Positions 35,488-44,075 of a stretch of DNA of 64,000 bases are shown here, piece after piece; position 1 is the stretch's first letter, and each line of letters begins with the position of its first letter. This DNA is from Inhella sp. (GTDB lineage: Bacteria; Pseudomonadota; Gammaproteobacteria; Burkholderiales; Burkholderiaceae_C), in contig NZ_JAPZSY010000012.1 of assembly GCF_027532025.1 (NCBI RefSeq), positions 61,647 through 125,646 on the forward strand. The letters are read 5' to 3'. The notes beneath the pieces were generated by a model. The model did no database searches. It saw only the letters and a program-made list of their open reading frames with translations, and had not been told where the DNA came from. The position numbers were made by a program, and so were the translations under genes.

Positions 35488-35923
35488 ACACGGCTCTCGG
35501 GTCGAAGGTCTTCCCGTCTTCGCGAAAGACCAGATGGCCCGTGCCTGCCGTTACGGCCCGGTAGAAGCAACTGCGGTAGCCCACGTGGCAACTGGCGCCA
35601 CTGCCAGCGACTTGAACCCGTAGCCACACTGCGTCTTGGTCATCGTCGATGCGCATTTCGACGATGTGCTGCACCAATCCGCTGGTAGCGCCTTTGTGCC
35701 AAAGCGCTTGGCGGCTTCGGCTCCAGTAGTGCGCCTCGCCCGTTTCAATGCTCAGGCGCAGTGCTTCCTGGTTCATGTAGCCCACCATCAGGAGCTCACC
35801 GCTCTGGGCGGCGGTGGTGACGCAGGTGATCAGCCCGTGCGCATCGAATTTAGGCGACAACTGGTCTTGCTCCTCCACCTGTTCAACGCTGACGCGAGGG
35901 TGGAAAAGGAGGGTCTCGTTCAT
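35456..35923 (-). CDS. hisI: phosphoribosyl-AMP cyclohydrolase paralogue (HisI2 type)
   Basis: 155 residues. It has the HisI core: [33 protein letters not shown] and [11 protein letters not shown]. The normal enzyme opens the ring of PR-AMP in histidine synthesis and binds Zn with three Cys: one in DCDxD and two in the CH..SCF loop. Here the first reads DDDQD (residues 93-97), so the Cys at position 94 is Asp; Cys112 and Cys119 remain. The ATG overlaps the COG0523 stop as ATGA. Its place among zinc genes instead of his genes suggests a backup copy for zinc shortage. About 40 extra residues extend the C-terminus. Confidence 0.88.
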   Translation of the reverse strand: MNETLLFHPRVSVEQVEEQDQLSPKFDAHGLITCVTTAAQSGELLMVGYMNQEALRLSIETGEAHYWSRSRQALWHKGATSGLVQHIVEMRIDDDQDAVWLRVQVAGSGASCHVGYRSCFYRAVTAGTGHLVFREDGKTFDPRAVYGDAPNPTQL

Positions 35924-36927
35924 GCAGCACCCACCTGCAAAAGGGTTGCTTCACTGCCGACGGCCACGCACTGGGACAGGCCCAACAACAGAACCTCTTT
36001 GGGCATGTCGCGCCCGATGAATACGATTTTGGTTTCTCGGGCTTCGTTGGGTTTCCAAGCGGTTCCCAACTCCGACCCCATGAGCATGTGGACCCCTTGC
36101 AGGACGACCCGCCGGTCGAGTCCAGCGCCGTGAATCACGCCCTTGTAGCGCATCAGGTTGGGACCGTAGACCTGGATCATGCCGCCCAGCAAGTCGTCCA
36201 GACGCTCCATGTCCATCGGGCGAGATTCGCGGAACACGAAGCTGCTCACATCATCGTCATGGTCGTGCTGAACGTCGGTCAGGAAGTCCGGCTCGATGTC
36301 GAGGATGGCGTTCAGGTTGAAACCCTTGATGTCCAGCACTTGCATGGGCGAGATGCCGCGTTCCGCCACGCCGAACTGCGCGCGCGGGTTCATCTGAATC
36401 AATCGCTGGCGCAGGGCCTGGAGTTCCACTTGAGTGACCAAGTCGGCTTTGCTGATGAGCACGCGATCGGCAAAAGCCACTTGTTCTTGCGCTTCGTGGT
36501 GCTCGTCCAGTTGCTGCATGGCGTGGACGGCATCGACCATGGTGACGATGGCATCCAACAGGTAGTTCTGGCCGATCTCCTCGTCGACGAAAAAGGTTTG
36601 GGCGACTGGGGCAGGGTCGGCGAGCCCGGTGGTTTCGATGATCACGCGGTCGAAGTGCAACTGGCCCTGCTGCCGCTTGGCGGCCAGTTCGCCCAGGATG
36701 CGCACCAGGTCGCCGCGCACGGTGCAGCAGATGCAGCCGTTGTTCATCTCGACGATTTGCTCGTCCCGGTCTTGAATCAAGAGCTCGTTGTCGATGCCAG
36801 CTTCGCCGAACTCGTTCTCGATCACAGCGATGCGCTGGCCGTGTTGCTCGTGCAACAGGCGGTTGAGCAGGGTGGTTTTGCCGCTGCCCAGAAAGCCGGT
36901 GAGGATGGTGACGGGGATGAGGCTCAT
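35920..36927 (-). CDS. COG0523 (CobW/ZagA-type) metallochaperone GTPase
   Basis: 335 residues. Walker [10 protein letters not shown] (11-19), the metal-binding CxCC as CICC (65-68), GTP-base motif written SKAD instead of NKxD, and a CobW C-terminal domain. A His/Asp stretch (QHDHDDD) near residue 220 could bind metal. Zinc-linked members hand metal to essential enzymes when zinc is scarce. It overlaps hisI and znuA by ATGA on both sides, so it is made in step with them. It is the second COG0523 protein of this operon. Confidence 0.92.
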   Translation of the reverse strand: MSLIPVTILTGFLGSGKTTLLNRLLHEQHGQRIAVIENEFGEAGIDNELLIQDRDEQIVEMNNGCICCTVRGDLVRILGELAAKRQQGQLHFDRVIIETTGLADPAPVAQTFFVDEEIGQNYLLDAIVTMVDAVHAMQQLDEHHEAQEQVAFADRVLISKADLVTQVELQALRQRLIQMNPRAQFGVAERGISPMQVLDIKGFNLNAILDIEPDFLTDVQHDHDDDVSSFVFRESRPMDMERLDDLLGGMIQVYGPNLMRYKGVIHGAGLDRRVVLQGVHMLMGSELGTAWKPNEARETKIVFIGRDMPKEVLLLGLSQCVAVGSEATLLQVGAA

Positions 36928-37817
36928 GATGGTTGTCCTTGCAAGGCGGTGGCGATGGCGCGGGCGTTGTGGCTGAGCAGCTTCAGGTAGCTGTCGGCCA
37001 CGCCGCCGGTTGCCGACAGGGCGTCGGAGTACAGCCGCCCGCCCACAGTGGCGCCGGCCTCGGCTGCGATGCGCTGTACCAAGCGTGGGTCGCTGATGTT
37101 TTCGATGAAGACCGCGCGCACGCGCTCACGCTGCAGCTGTTGGATCAAGCGCGCCACGCTGCCGGCCGTGGCCTCAGCTTCGGTATTCATGCCTTTGATG
37201 GCCAGGAACTTCACACCGTAAGCTCGCCCAAAGTAGGCAAATGCGTCATGGTGTGTGAACACGCGGCGCTGGGCGGTTGGCACGGGGCCCAGCCAGCTTT
37301 GCACTTGCGCATGCAATGCCATCAGCTCGGCTTCGTAGGTGGCGCAGCGGCGGGCGAAGCCCTCGGCCTCGGCCGGGCGCACGCGGGCCAGCGCATCGCG
37401 CAGCGTGTGCAGCGCTTGGCGGGTGCGCACAGGGTCGTGCCAGAAGTGCGGGTCCACGTCATGGGCATGGCCGTGCCCGCCCTTCAAAGGTTCGATGCCC
37501 GCGCTGGCTATCACCACCGACGCCCGGCTGCCGCTGGCCTTGATCAAGCGCGCCATCCAGCCTTCAAACCCAAGACCGATGACAGCCACCAGGTCGGCTT
37601 GCGCCAGCTTGCGGGCGTCGCTGGGGCGGGGGGTAAAGACGTGGGCGTCGGCATCAGGCCCCACCAAGGCCTCCACCCGCACGGCGTCACCGCCGATGAC
37701 GCGCAGCCAGTCGGCCAGGATGGAGAAACTGGCGACCACGCGCAGGGGTTCGGTGGCGTGCGCGGGCAGGTCCAAGCCGGTGAGCAGGGCGGGGGCAAGG
37801 AGGTCGCGGCGTTTCAT
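36924..37817 (-). CDS. znuA: zinc/manganese ABC transporter substrate-binding protein (first copy)
   Basis: 297 residues with a short Arg-led signal peptide ([14 protein letters not shown]). Cluster A-I type: [15 protein letters not shown] gives the first metal His, a short His loop [17 protein letters not shown] the second region, [15 protein letters not shown] the third, and the family's [13 protein letters not shown] follows. It delivers the metal to the ABC permeases in the same operon. The start (ATG 37817) overlaps the permease stop as ATGA. The Zn assignment comes from the operon; the fold also serves Mn. Confidence 0.88.
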   Translation of the reverse strand: MKRRDLLAPALLTGLDLPAHATEPLRVVASFSILADWLRVIGGDAVRVEALVGPDADAHVFTPRPSDARKLAQADLVAVIGLGFEGWMARLIKASGSRASVVIASAGIEPLKGGHGHAHDVDPHFWHDPVRTRQALHTLRDALARVRPAEAEGFARRCATYEAELMALHAQVQSWLGPVPTAQRRVFTHHDAFAYFGRAYGVKFLAIKGMNTEAEATAGSVARLIQQLQRERVRAVFIENISDPRLVQRIAAEAGATVGGRLYSDALSATGGVADSYLKLLSHNARAIATALQGQPS

Positions 37818-38683
37818 GCGGTGCGGTGCTTGGCAGAAGGGAAAAAGCGCCGCCACAGGCCGCCCTGCGGGCCCACGAGCAGCGACAGCGCGTACAGCCC
37901 ACCGGCCACGAGCACGATGGCGGGGCCGGAGGGCCAGTCGGCGTAGAACGAGAGCAGCAGGCCGCTGAGGCTGGCCAGCAGCGCCAGGCTCACGGCCACC
38001 AGCGCTTGCCCGCCCAAGCTGCGCGCCCAAAAGCGCGCGCTGGTGGCGGGCAGCATCATCAAACCCACGGCCATCAAGGTGCCCAGGGCCTGGAAGCCGG
38101 CCACCAGGTTGCCCACGGTGAGCACGAGCAGCAGGCCGTGCATCCAGCCGCCGGGGCCGCCCACGTTGCGCAGGAAGCCGGGGTCCAGGCACTCGAGGGC
38201 CAGCGGGCGCAGCACAGTGGCCAGGCACAGCAGGGTGAGGCTGGCGGTGCCGGCCATGAGCAGCAAGGCGGCGTCGTCCACCGCCAGCACCGCGCCGAAC
38301 AGCAGGTGCATCAGGTCCACCGGCGAGCCTTGGCGCGACACCAGCAGCACGCCCAGGGCCAGGGCCACCAGGTAGAAGGCGGCGAAGCTGGCGTCCTCGC
38401 GCTGCGGGGTGTGGCGCGACACGAAACCAGCGCTCAGGGCCACCGCCAAGCCCCCTAAGAAACCGCCGATGGACATGGCCGTGAGCGAGAAGCCGGCCAG
38501 AAAAAAGCCCACCGCCGCACCGGGCAGCAGCGCGTGGGCCATGGCGTCGCCCATCAGGCTCATGCGGCGCCACACCAGCAGCAAGCCGATGGGCGCACTG
38601 CCCAGCGCCAGCGCGCAGCAGGCCACCAGCGCACGGCGCATGAAGTCGTGCTCGACCAGGGGTGAGATCAGGGTCTCTGTCAC
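37814..38683 (-). CDS. znuB: metal ABC transporter permease (ZnuB family, first copy)
   Basis: 289 residues, about eight membrane segments, ABC-3 family. MRRALVACCALALGSAPIG starts the first segment; LMGDAMAHALLPGAAVGF is the conserved cytoplasmic coupling loop. The stop overlaps znuA and the start overlaps the ATPase gene, both ATGA. With the second permease at 39524 it may form a heterodimer served by the single ATPase. Confidence 0.88.
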   Translation of the reverse strand: MTETLISPLVEHDFMRRALVACCALALGSAPIGLLLVWRRMSLMGDAMAHALLPGAAVGFFLAGFSLTAMSIGGFLGGLAVALSAGFVSRHTPQREDASFAAFYLVALALGVLLVSRQGSPVDLMHLLFGAVLAVDDAALLLMAGTASLTLLCLATVLRPLALECLDPGFLRNVGGPGGWMHGLLLVLTVGNLVAGFQALGTLMAVGLMMLPATSARFWARSLGGQALVAVSLALLASLSGLLLSFYADWPSGPAIVLVAGGLYALSLLVGPQGGLWRRFFPSAKHRTA

Positions 38684-39423
38684 GCGGCCTCGCCCTCGCA
38701 GAAGGGCGCGTCGGTGTCCCAGGATTCGGCCATGCGGCGCGCGCTCAGCAGGTGCGCGGGCTGAAGCACCTCGGCCGTGGGCCCCCAGGCGATGGCGCGC
38801 CGCGCCAGCAGCAGCGTTTGCGGGAAGTGCGCGCGCACCTGGGCGAGGTCGTGCAGCACGGCCAGCACGGTGCGCCGCTCGCCCTGCCAGCGCGCCACCA
38901 GGGCCAGCAGGTCGGCGGTGGTGCGGGTGTCGATGGCGTTGAAGGGTTCGTCAAGCAGGATCAGCGGGGCGTCCTGCAGCAGCACGCGGGCGAACAGCAG
39001 GCGCTGGAACTGCCCGGCCGAGAGTTCGTTCAGTGCCCGGCGCTCGAACCCGGACAAGCCCACGGCTTGCATGGCGGCGTGCACCTCGTCGCGCTGGGTG
39101 GGTTTGAGCGCGCCCCAAGCGCCGATGCGCCACCACAGGCCGGTGGCCACGAGTTCAAAGGTGCTGAGTGGGAAGCTGCGGTCGATCTGGTGCTGCTGCG
39201 GCAGCCAGGCCATGCGCTGGCGGGTGGCAGGGTCGATCTCTACCCGGCCCTCGTTGGCGGGCAGCTGCCCGCCCATTGCGGCCAGCAAGGTGGATTTGCC
39301 GGCGCCGTTGGGCCCCACGATGGCCGTCAGGGAGCCGGCCTCGAAGGCACCGCTGAGGTGGTGCACGGCGGGGTGCCCTTGGTAGGACACGGTGAGGTTG
39401 TGCAGGTGCACGGCGGCACTCAT
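38680..39423 (-). CDS. znuC: metal ABC transporter ATP-binding protein
   Basis: 247 residues from the ATG at 39423. Walker A GPNGAGKST, signature LSAGQFQR (Ala in place of the first Gly of LSGGQ, usual in this family), Walker B LILLDEPFNAID, H-loop in VLHDLAQV. It is the only ATPase of the operon, so it must power both permeases. Both ends overlap the neighbours by ATGA. Confidence 0.92.
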   Translation of the reverse strand: MSAAVHLHNLTVSYQGHPAVHHLSGAFEAGSLTAIVGPNGAGKSTLLAAMGGQLPANEGRVEIDPATRQRMAWLPQQHQIDRSFPLSTFELVATGLWWRIGAWGALKPTQRDEVHAAMQAVGLSGFERRALNELSAGQFQRLLFARVLLQDAPLILLDEPFNAIDTRTTADLLALVARWQGERRTVLAVLHDLAQVRAHFPQTLLLARRAIAWGPTAEVLQPAHLLSARRMAESWDTDAPFCEGEAA

Positions 39424-39527
39424 CGCCACCACCCCAGCGCCCAGGCCACGCCCAGCCACAGCAGCGCCAGGGGCAGCAGCACGGCCAGCACGCGCACGGT
39501 GGCGCTGCGCAGCAGCCAGTCGTTCAT
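39420..39527 (-). CDS. 35-residue single-span membrane peptide between permease and ATPase genes
   Basis: The ATG at 39527 overlaps the stop of the upstream permease gene as ATGA, and its own stop overlaps the znuC start as ATGA. The peptide begins MNDWLLRSATVRVL, has one Leu/Val/Ala-rich span and ends in GWWR. Overlaps at both ends in exact register argue that it is translated. By position it could be a small subunit of the zinc importer, like other small transporter-associated peptides. I know of no family for it. Confidence 0.7.
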   Translation of the reverse strand: MNDWLLRSATVRVLAVLLPLALLWLGVAWALGWWR

Positions 39528-40255
39528 ATGGGCTGGTGGCGTGGAGCGGCCACGGCGCTCAATGCCCCAAACAAGGCCAGACCCAAGGCCACGCAGGCGC
39601 CGCTGGGGGCGTCCCACAGCCACGAGGCCGTCAGGCCCAGGACCATGGCCAACAGGCCGCCGCACAGCACCAGGGGCCAGCGCACGCCGGCTTGGCGCCA
39701 AAGCGCCGGCGCAATCAGGGTTGCGAACACCAAGAACAGGCCCAGCACCGGCACCGTGACGCTGGCGACGATGGCGAACACGGGGTAGAACCAGGCGTCC
39801 CGCGCCAGCCAGCGGCTCAAGCCCAGCACGCCCACGGCGCAGGCGCCCAGCAGCGCCACTTGGGGCCAGCCGGCCCACAGCACGTCGGCGGCCAGCAACT
39901 CGGCCATGCGTTCACGGCCGTGCGGGTCCACGCGGGCCGCAAGCAGCGCGGCGCAGGCGCAGGCCACGTACACCAGGCCGATCAAGGCCTCGCGCTGCTG
40001 GGGCCAGCGCCGCGCCAAACCGGCCACCACGGCCGCGGAGGCCAAGGCCCCGGCGGCGCTGGCAGCTTGGGCAAGCCACCACGCCGGGTGGTCCACCACG
40101 GCGGCGATGCCCAGCGCGGCGGCCGCAGCGGCCTGGGCCACGGCGAGGTCGATGAACACCACGCCGCGGCACAGCACTTGTGCGCCCAGCGGGGCCAGGG
40201 CCAGCAAGCCCAGGGCCAGGGCCAAGGCCGGAGCCAGGAACCAAAGGTCGGCCAT
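39524..40255 (-). CDS. metal ABC transporter permease (second copy)
   Basis: 243 residues, about seven membrane segments, ABC-3-like but diverged from the copy at 37814. VLCRGVVFIDLAVAQAAAAAAL is the coupling-loop region (FIDLAVAQ where the other copy has LMGDAMAH). It directly follows the second binding protein with no spacer. It probably pairs with the other permease around the single ATPase or with itself. Confidence 0.82.
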   Translation of the reverse strand: MADLWFLAPALALALGLLALAPLGAQVLCRGVVFIDLAVAQAAAAAALGIAAVVDHPAWWLAQAASAAGALASAAVVAGLARRWPQQREALIGLVYVACACAALLAARVDPHGRERMAELLAADVLWAGWPQVALLGACAVGVLGLSRWLARDAWFYPVFAIVASVTVPVLGLFLVFATLIAPALWRQAGVRWPLVLCGGLLAMVLGLTASWLWDAPSGACVALGLALFGALSAVAAPRHQPI

Positions 40256-41137
40256 TCAGCGCAGCTTCAAGAGGCCATCAACCACGGCGTCCATCCAGCG
40301 CAGCAAGCCGTCTTGCCCAGCGTCTTCGGGCACGGTGGCTGGCAGCACCAGCAGGGGCACTTTCAGCTGGCTTTCCAGCCAACGGGCAGGCCGCGGGTCT
40401 TGGTAGCTGGTGAGCACGATGCCGGCCGGCGGCTGGGCCTTCAGGCCTTCCAGCAAGCGCTTCAAGTGGCCCGGCGTGGGAGCCATGCCGGGCTTGGGCT
40501 CCAGGTCGGCCAGCTGCACCATGCCCAGCCAGCGCCACACGTAGCCAAAGCTGCTGTGCTGGGCGGCCACGCGTTGGCCTTTGAGCGGCGCGGCGCGGCG
40601 CTCCCACTCGGTGATGCGGGCCTTCCACACGGCTTCGAACGCGGCCAAGCGCTGGGCGATGGCGGCCTTCTCGCTGGGCCGCAAGGTTTGCAGCTCCTCG
40701 GCCAAGGCCTGGGCCACCTCCAGCAGCTTGTGCGGGTTCGTGTGCAGGTGGGGGTTGCCTTCGGCGTGCACATCGCCCGCCCACGGGCTGCCGATGGCGC
40801 CGGGGTTGGGGTCGATCAGCTCCACGTGGTCGGCGGCTTCAAACAAGCGGCGGCCGCCACCGGCGCGCTGCTGCAGCATCGGCAGCCAGCCTGCTTCCAG
40901 GCTGGCACCGGTGCACACCGCCAGGTCGCTGTTGCGCAACTGGGCGATCAGGCTGGGGCGCGCCTCGATGTGGTGTGGGTCTTGGCCCGCATGGGTGGCC
41001 ACGTGCACTTTGGCGCTGGGCAAGAGCACCCGGGTCAGCGCGGCCCACTCGGGTTCGCAGGCGAACACGGTGAAGGCCTGGGCCGGGCCGCACAGCGCCA
41101 AGCCCAGGGCCAACAGCCACTTAGAAGCTGTGCGCAC
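40256..41137 (-). CDS. zinc ABC transporter substrate-binding protein (second, diverged copy)
   Basis: 293 residues with signal peptide (ending GPAQAF). TroA/ZnuA fold: HAGQDPHHIEARPSLIAQL gives the first His pair, GNPHLHTNPHKL the second, and QHSSFGYVWRWLG takes the place of the usual THHDAFAY segment. It differs strongly from the copy at 36924, so the two may differ in affinity or metal. The N-terminal Cys (FACEPEWAAL) is conserved in this branch. The start overlaps the end of the porin gene by 17 bases. Confidence 0.83.
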   Translation of the reverse strand: MRTASKWLLALGLALCGPAQAFTVFACEPEWAALTRVLLPSAKVHVATHAGQDPHHIEARPSLIAQLRNSDLAVCTGASLEAGWLPMLQQRAGGGRRLFEAADHVELIDPNPGAIGSPWAGDVHAEGNPHLHTNPHKLLEVAQALAEELQTLRPSEKAAIAQRLAAFEAVWKARITEWERRAAPLKGQRVAAQHSSFGYVWRWLGMVQLADLEPKPGMAPTPGHLKRLLEGLKAQPPAGIVLTSYQDPRPARWLESQLKVPLLVLPATVPEDAGQDGLLRWMDAVVDGLLKLR

Positions 41138-42287
41138 CGTGCGCTCCCAGCGCGATCACGTACTGCAATTGCACCGTCCGCTTGGAGGCGCCTTCGATCT
41201 CCTGGGCGCCGCTTTGCTTGGCCACTTGCAAGCGCAGGCTTTGCATGTGGGTGGGCTTCCAGGCCAGCATCAGCGATTGCTCGCGCAGGCGGCCGGTGTG
41301 GAAGTGTTCGTCGTGTGGCTGGCTCACGCGCAGCCAATCGGCGCGGGCACCCACCTCCCAGCTGGGGTTGAAGCGGTAGACCACCGACAAGGCCTGGGCT
41401 TGGTGCTTGTCGCCCGAGCCGGCGTAGGGATTCAGCTTGGTGATGCGAGCGGCTTCGAAGCCCACGCGGACCTGCTGTTCGCGGTTGTTGCCGCTGGGCG
41501 ACCACTTCCAGGTGCCGTCCACCATCCAGGTGTTGCGGCCGCTGAACATGGCGCCATGACCATGTTCATGCGCCTCATGACCATGGTCGTCGTGGTCTTC
41601 GTCATGGTCTTCGTCGTGCTCATGCTCTTCTTCCAGGGCGGCCACACGGCGGCTCTTGATGTACGACAGACCCAGCTGCCAGCTGTTGGCGCGATTCAGA
41701 TCACCACCGATCTTGGTGACCAAGGTGGCCACGCCAGGGTTCTTCACGCTGTCCCAGGTCTCAGCCACGAGCTTCTTGCCCTTGAACGCTTCGCCGCCCA
41801 CCATCCAGTAGAAAGAGGTTGGCAGGGTCAGATTGACGCGCACGCCATCGTCGTTCCAGTGGCCGCCGAAGAAGGCGCGGTACAGCAGCGGACGCTCGGT
41901 GAAGTCGTCGGCATGCATGTGCTGCTGGTTCAGGTGACCGATTTGCGAGGCGAAGCGACCCACGCGGGCCTGCAGGCCATATGGCAGCGCCGTGGTTTCC
42001 AGGTAGGCCTCTTCGATGGCTTTTTCGAGTTTGCCGTCGTGGGTTTCGAAGACCGCGCCCACGTGCCCGCGCAGCCAGTTGCCCACCGGGCCTGAAGCGG
42101 TCAGGTCGCTGTGGCCGAGTTGCAGGCCTTGGTCGCGCATGCCCAGCGCCAAGGGGCGGGTGGTGTGGGTGAGGTCGAGCACCGCGCCGAACTCCCAGCC
42201 CTTGCTCGTCGACTTGCTGGGGGTGCTTTGGGCGTAGACCAAGGGGAGCGTGGCGCTCAGCGCCAGGGCGATCAGGGTGCGTTTCAT
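41121..42287 (-). CDS. outer-membrane porin-like protein with a His/Asp-rich loop
   Basis: 388 residues, signal peptide 1-19 (ending VYA). Alternating beta-strand pattern (GLQARVGRFASQIG, FYWMVGGEAF, NSWQLGLSYIKS) and a C-terminal strand ending in Phe, as outer-membrane barrels have. Residues 219-244 form a loop made almost only of Glu, His and Asp, a likely zinc-collecting patch. There is no TonB plug, so it is a porin rather than a receptor. Position between a COG0523 gene and the ABC importer suggests it lets zinc through the outer membrane in starvation. The start at 42287 is 38 bases after the GTPase stop. Confidence 0.82.
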   Translation of the reverse strand: MKRTLIALALSATLPLVYAQSTPSKSTSKGWEFGAVLDLTHTTRPLALGMRDQGLQLGHSDLTASGPVGNWLRGHVGAVFETHDGKLEKAIEEAYLETTALPYGLQARVGRFASQIGHLNQQHMHADDFTERPLLYRAFFGGHWNDDGVRVNLTLPTSFYWMVGGEAFKGKKLVAETWDSVKNPGVATLVTKIGGDLNRANSWQLGLSYIKSRRVAALEEEHEHDEDHDEDHDDHGHEAHEHGHGAMFSGRNTWMVDGTWKWSPSGNNREQQVRVGFEAARITKLNPYAGSGDKHQAQALSVVYRFNPSWEVGARADWLRVSQPHDEHFHTGRLREQSLMLAWKPTHMQSLRLQVAKQSGAQEIEGASKRTVQLQYVIALGAHGAHSF

Positions 42288-42325
42288 GGAGTCAGTTCAA
42301 GGTGAAGGTGAGACGGCAGGCGTTT

Positions 42326-43570
42326 TCAAGCCTCGGCCGACGCGGGGGTGACTTCCCAGTGGGGGAAGGGGTCGGGCAGGGTGGCCCAGTGGGCGCGTCC
42401 CTTGCGGGATTCGGTGAAGTTCAAGTGCATGGCCTTGAAGGCCTGCTCAATCAAGCTTCGGTCAAAGCCTTGCGAAGGCCTTCCGATGAAGACGATTTCG
42501 TTCAGGCGGTCGCCGTGGGGCTCGCGCCAGTTGCGCTCGATGCCGGCGCGCTCTGGCGTGCCCTTCGCGGGCCAGCGCTCCTTCGGCGCTGCGGCCCACC
42601 ACCGTCCCATGGCCTCGTGCGTGGCCACGTTGCCGGCGCGGCTGTAGGCCACCACCCAATCGGGGCGGCTTGCCAGCCACACGTAGCCTTTGGCGCGCAG
42701 CAGGCCGGGCAGCAACTGCTGCATGAAGTCGGCAAAGCGCTGGGGGTGCAGCGGTTCCCGGCTGCTGAGCACAAAGCTTTCGATGCCGTAGGCCTCGGTC
42801 TCCGGCAGGCGATCGCCCTCCAGGGCGCGCGCCCAACCGGCCTGCTCGCTGGCTTCGTCCAGATTGAACAAGCCCGTGCCCAGGATGCGATCCAGGGGCA
42901 CTTGGCCGTGGGTGGTTTCCACGACCTCGGCGCCGGGGTTCAGGGCCTTGATCAGGCCCAGCACCTCCTCGCGCTGCGCCGGCGTGATGAGATCCAGCTT
43001 GTTGAGCACGATGACATTGGCGAACTCGATCTGCTCGGTCAGCAGGGTGGCCAAAGAGCGCGTGTCTTCGTCGGCCGCCACTTGGCCGCGTTGGGCCAGC
43101 AGGTCTTGGCTTTTGAAGTCGGCCAGCAGGTTGTGACCGTCGACCACCGTCACCAGGGTGTCGATCTGCGCCACATCGTTGAGCGAGTCACCGTGCTCGT
43201 CGGTGAAGTCGAAGGTGGCGGCCACGGGCATGGGCTCGCCGATGCCGGTGCTTTCGATCAGCAAGTAGTCGAAGCGACCTTCGGCTGCGAGCTTGCGCAC
43301 TTCCAGCAGCAGGTCTTCACGCAAGGTGCAGCAAATGCAGCCGTTGCTCATTTCGACCATGCGCTCTTCGGTGCGCGACAAGGCGGCGCCGGCTTTGTCG
43401 GCGCTTTGGGCCACCAACGAGGCGTCGATGTTCACCTCGCTCATGTCATTGACGATCACGGCCACGCGCAGACCCTGGCGATTGGCCAGAACGTGGTTCA
43501 GGAGCGTGGTCTTGCCGGCGCCCAGGAAGCCGGACAGCACGGTGACGGGAAGGAGCGGACGCGTGGGCAT
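42326..43570 (-). CDS. COG0523 GTPase, ZigA/YciC-like, first gene of the zinc operon
   Basis: 414 residues. Walker [10 protein letters not shown] (14-22), NDMSEVNID (typical of the YciC/ZigA branch), CxCC as CICC (78-81), base motif NKLD, and a long CobW C-terminal domain ([20 protein letters not shown]). The ATG at 43570 was chosen because the family N-terminus ([14 protein letters not shown]) follows at once; longer upstream reading would cross the promoter. Zinc-linked members of this branch are Zur-controlled, and the inverted repeat just upstream fits that. Confidence 0.92.
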   Translation of the reverse strand: MPTRPLLPVTVLSGFLGAGKTTLLNHVLANRQGLRVAVIVNDMSEVNIDASLVAQSADKAGAALSRTEERMVEMSNGCICCTLREDLLLEVRKLAAEGRFDYLLIESTGIGEPMPVAATFDFTDEHGDSLNDVAQIDTLVTVVDGHNLLADFKSQDLLAQRGQVAADEDTRSLATLLTEQIEFANVIVLNKLDLITPAQREEVLGLIKALNPGAEVVETTHGQVPLDRILGTGLFNLDEASEQAGWARALEGDRLPETEAYGIESFVLSSREPLHPQRFADFMQQLLPGLLRAKGYVWLASRPDWVVAYSRAGNVATHEAMGRWWAAAPKERWPAKGTPERAGIERNWREPHGDRLNEIVFIGRPSQGFDRSLIEQAFKAMHLNFTESRKGRAHWATLPDPFPHWEVTPASAEA

Positions 43571-43586
43571 GGTGGCTTTTGATGCA

Positions 43587-43606
43587 AATGACAATGCATT
43601 CGCATT
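43587..43606. promoter_or_regulatory. zur box: putative Zur/Fur-type operator
   Basis: AATGACAATGCATTCGCATT is an imperfect palindrome centred on ATGCAT; the 7-base arms agree at five positions. It lies 17 bases before the zinc-operon start and 36 before the zur start, overlapping the -10 of the former. It resembles Fur-family boxes (AATGATAAT-type). The assignment rests on pattern and position only. Confidence 0.65.
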
Positions 43607-43633
43607 AAAGTGTAATTGAGATTCTTTTCTCAA
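43604..43633 (-). promoter_or_regulatory. putative sigma-70 promoter of the zinc operon
   Basis: On the minus strand TTGAGA (43633-43628) and TTTAAT (43609-43604) are 18 bases apart; the -10 touches the Zur-type box. On the plus strand a weaker pair (TTGATG 43579-43584, CATTAA 43603-43608) could serve zur, with the box between its elements, so both directions could be repressed. Confidence 0.5.
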
Positions 43634-43641
43634 CAAAGACC

Positions 43642-44046
43642 ATGCCGGACCAACTGCGCACAATGCGCCCCATGGAACGATCGACCCGCCAACGAACCGC
43701 CATCCGATCGGCCGTCGATGCCGCTGCCCGACCGTTGCTCGCTCAGGAAGTCCTGGAACTGGCGCAGCAGGAGGTGCCGGCCCTCGGGTTGGCAACGGTC
43801 TACCGAAACCTCAAGAGCTTGGTGGAGGCGGACGAGCTCAAGGTCGTCCAGCTGCCCGGTGAGAACCCGCGGTACGAGCGCAAAGGGCATTCGCACCACC
43901 ATCACTTTCAGTGCCGTCAGTGCCAGCGCGTGTTCGACGTGCACGCCTGCCCGGGCAACCTGTCCAAGCTGGCCCCGGCGGGTTTCAGCGTGGAAGACCA
44001 CGAGCTCACCCTTTACGGCCGCTGCGCGGACTGTCAGGGCGCCTGA
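43642..44046 (+). CDS. zur: Fur-family zinc-responsive repressor, probably Zur
   Basis: 134 residues. The winged-helix part contains [17 protein letters not shown], the Fur-family recognition helix. The metal part has [12 protein letters not shown] (His83 to His88, Cys91, Cys94) and a C-terminal CxxC (Cys128, Cys131), the structural zinc site. The N-terminus is short, and three ATGs are possible (43642, 43663, 43672). Zur rather than Fur is inferred from the divergent zinc operon. With zinc bound it would silence that operon. Confidence 0.85.
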   Translation: MPDQLRTMRPMERSTRQRTAIRSAVDAAARPLLAQEVLELAQQEVPALGLATVYRNLKSLVEADELKVVQLPGENPRYERKGHSHHHHFQCRQCQRVFDVHACPGNLSKLAPAGFSVEDHELTLYGRCADCQGA

Positions 44047-44075
44047 ATGGCACCCTGACGACGGACGTCACGCCC

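Noticed and set aside
35488..35923. hisI as the ordinary histidine-pathway gene
   Set aside because: No other his gene lies nearby, the Cys of DCDxD is lost and the gene is embedded in zinc genes. A paralogue is more likely, though the rest of the genome would have to prove it.
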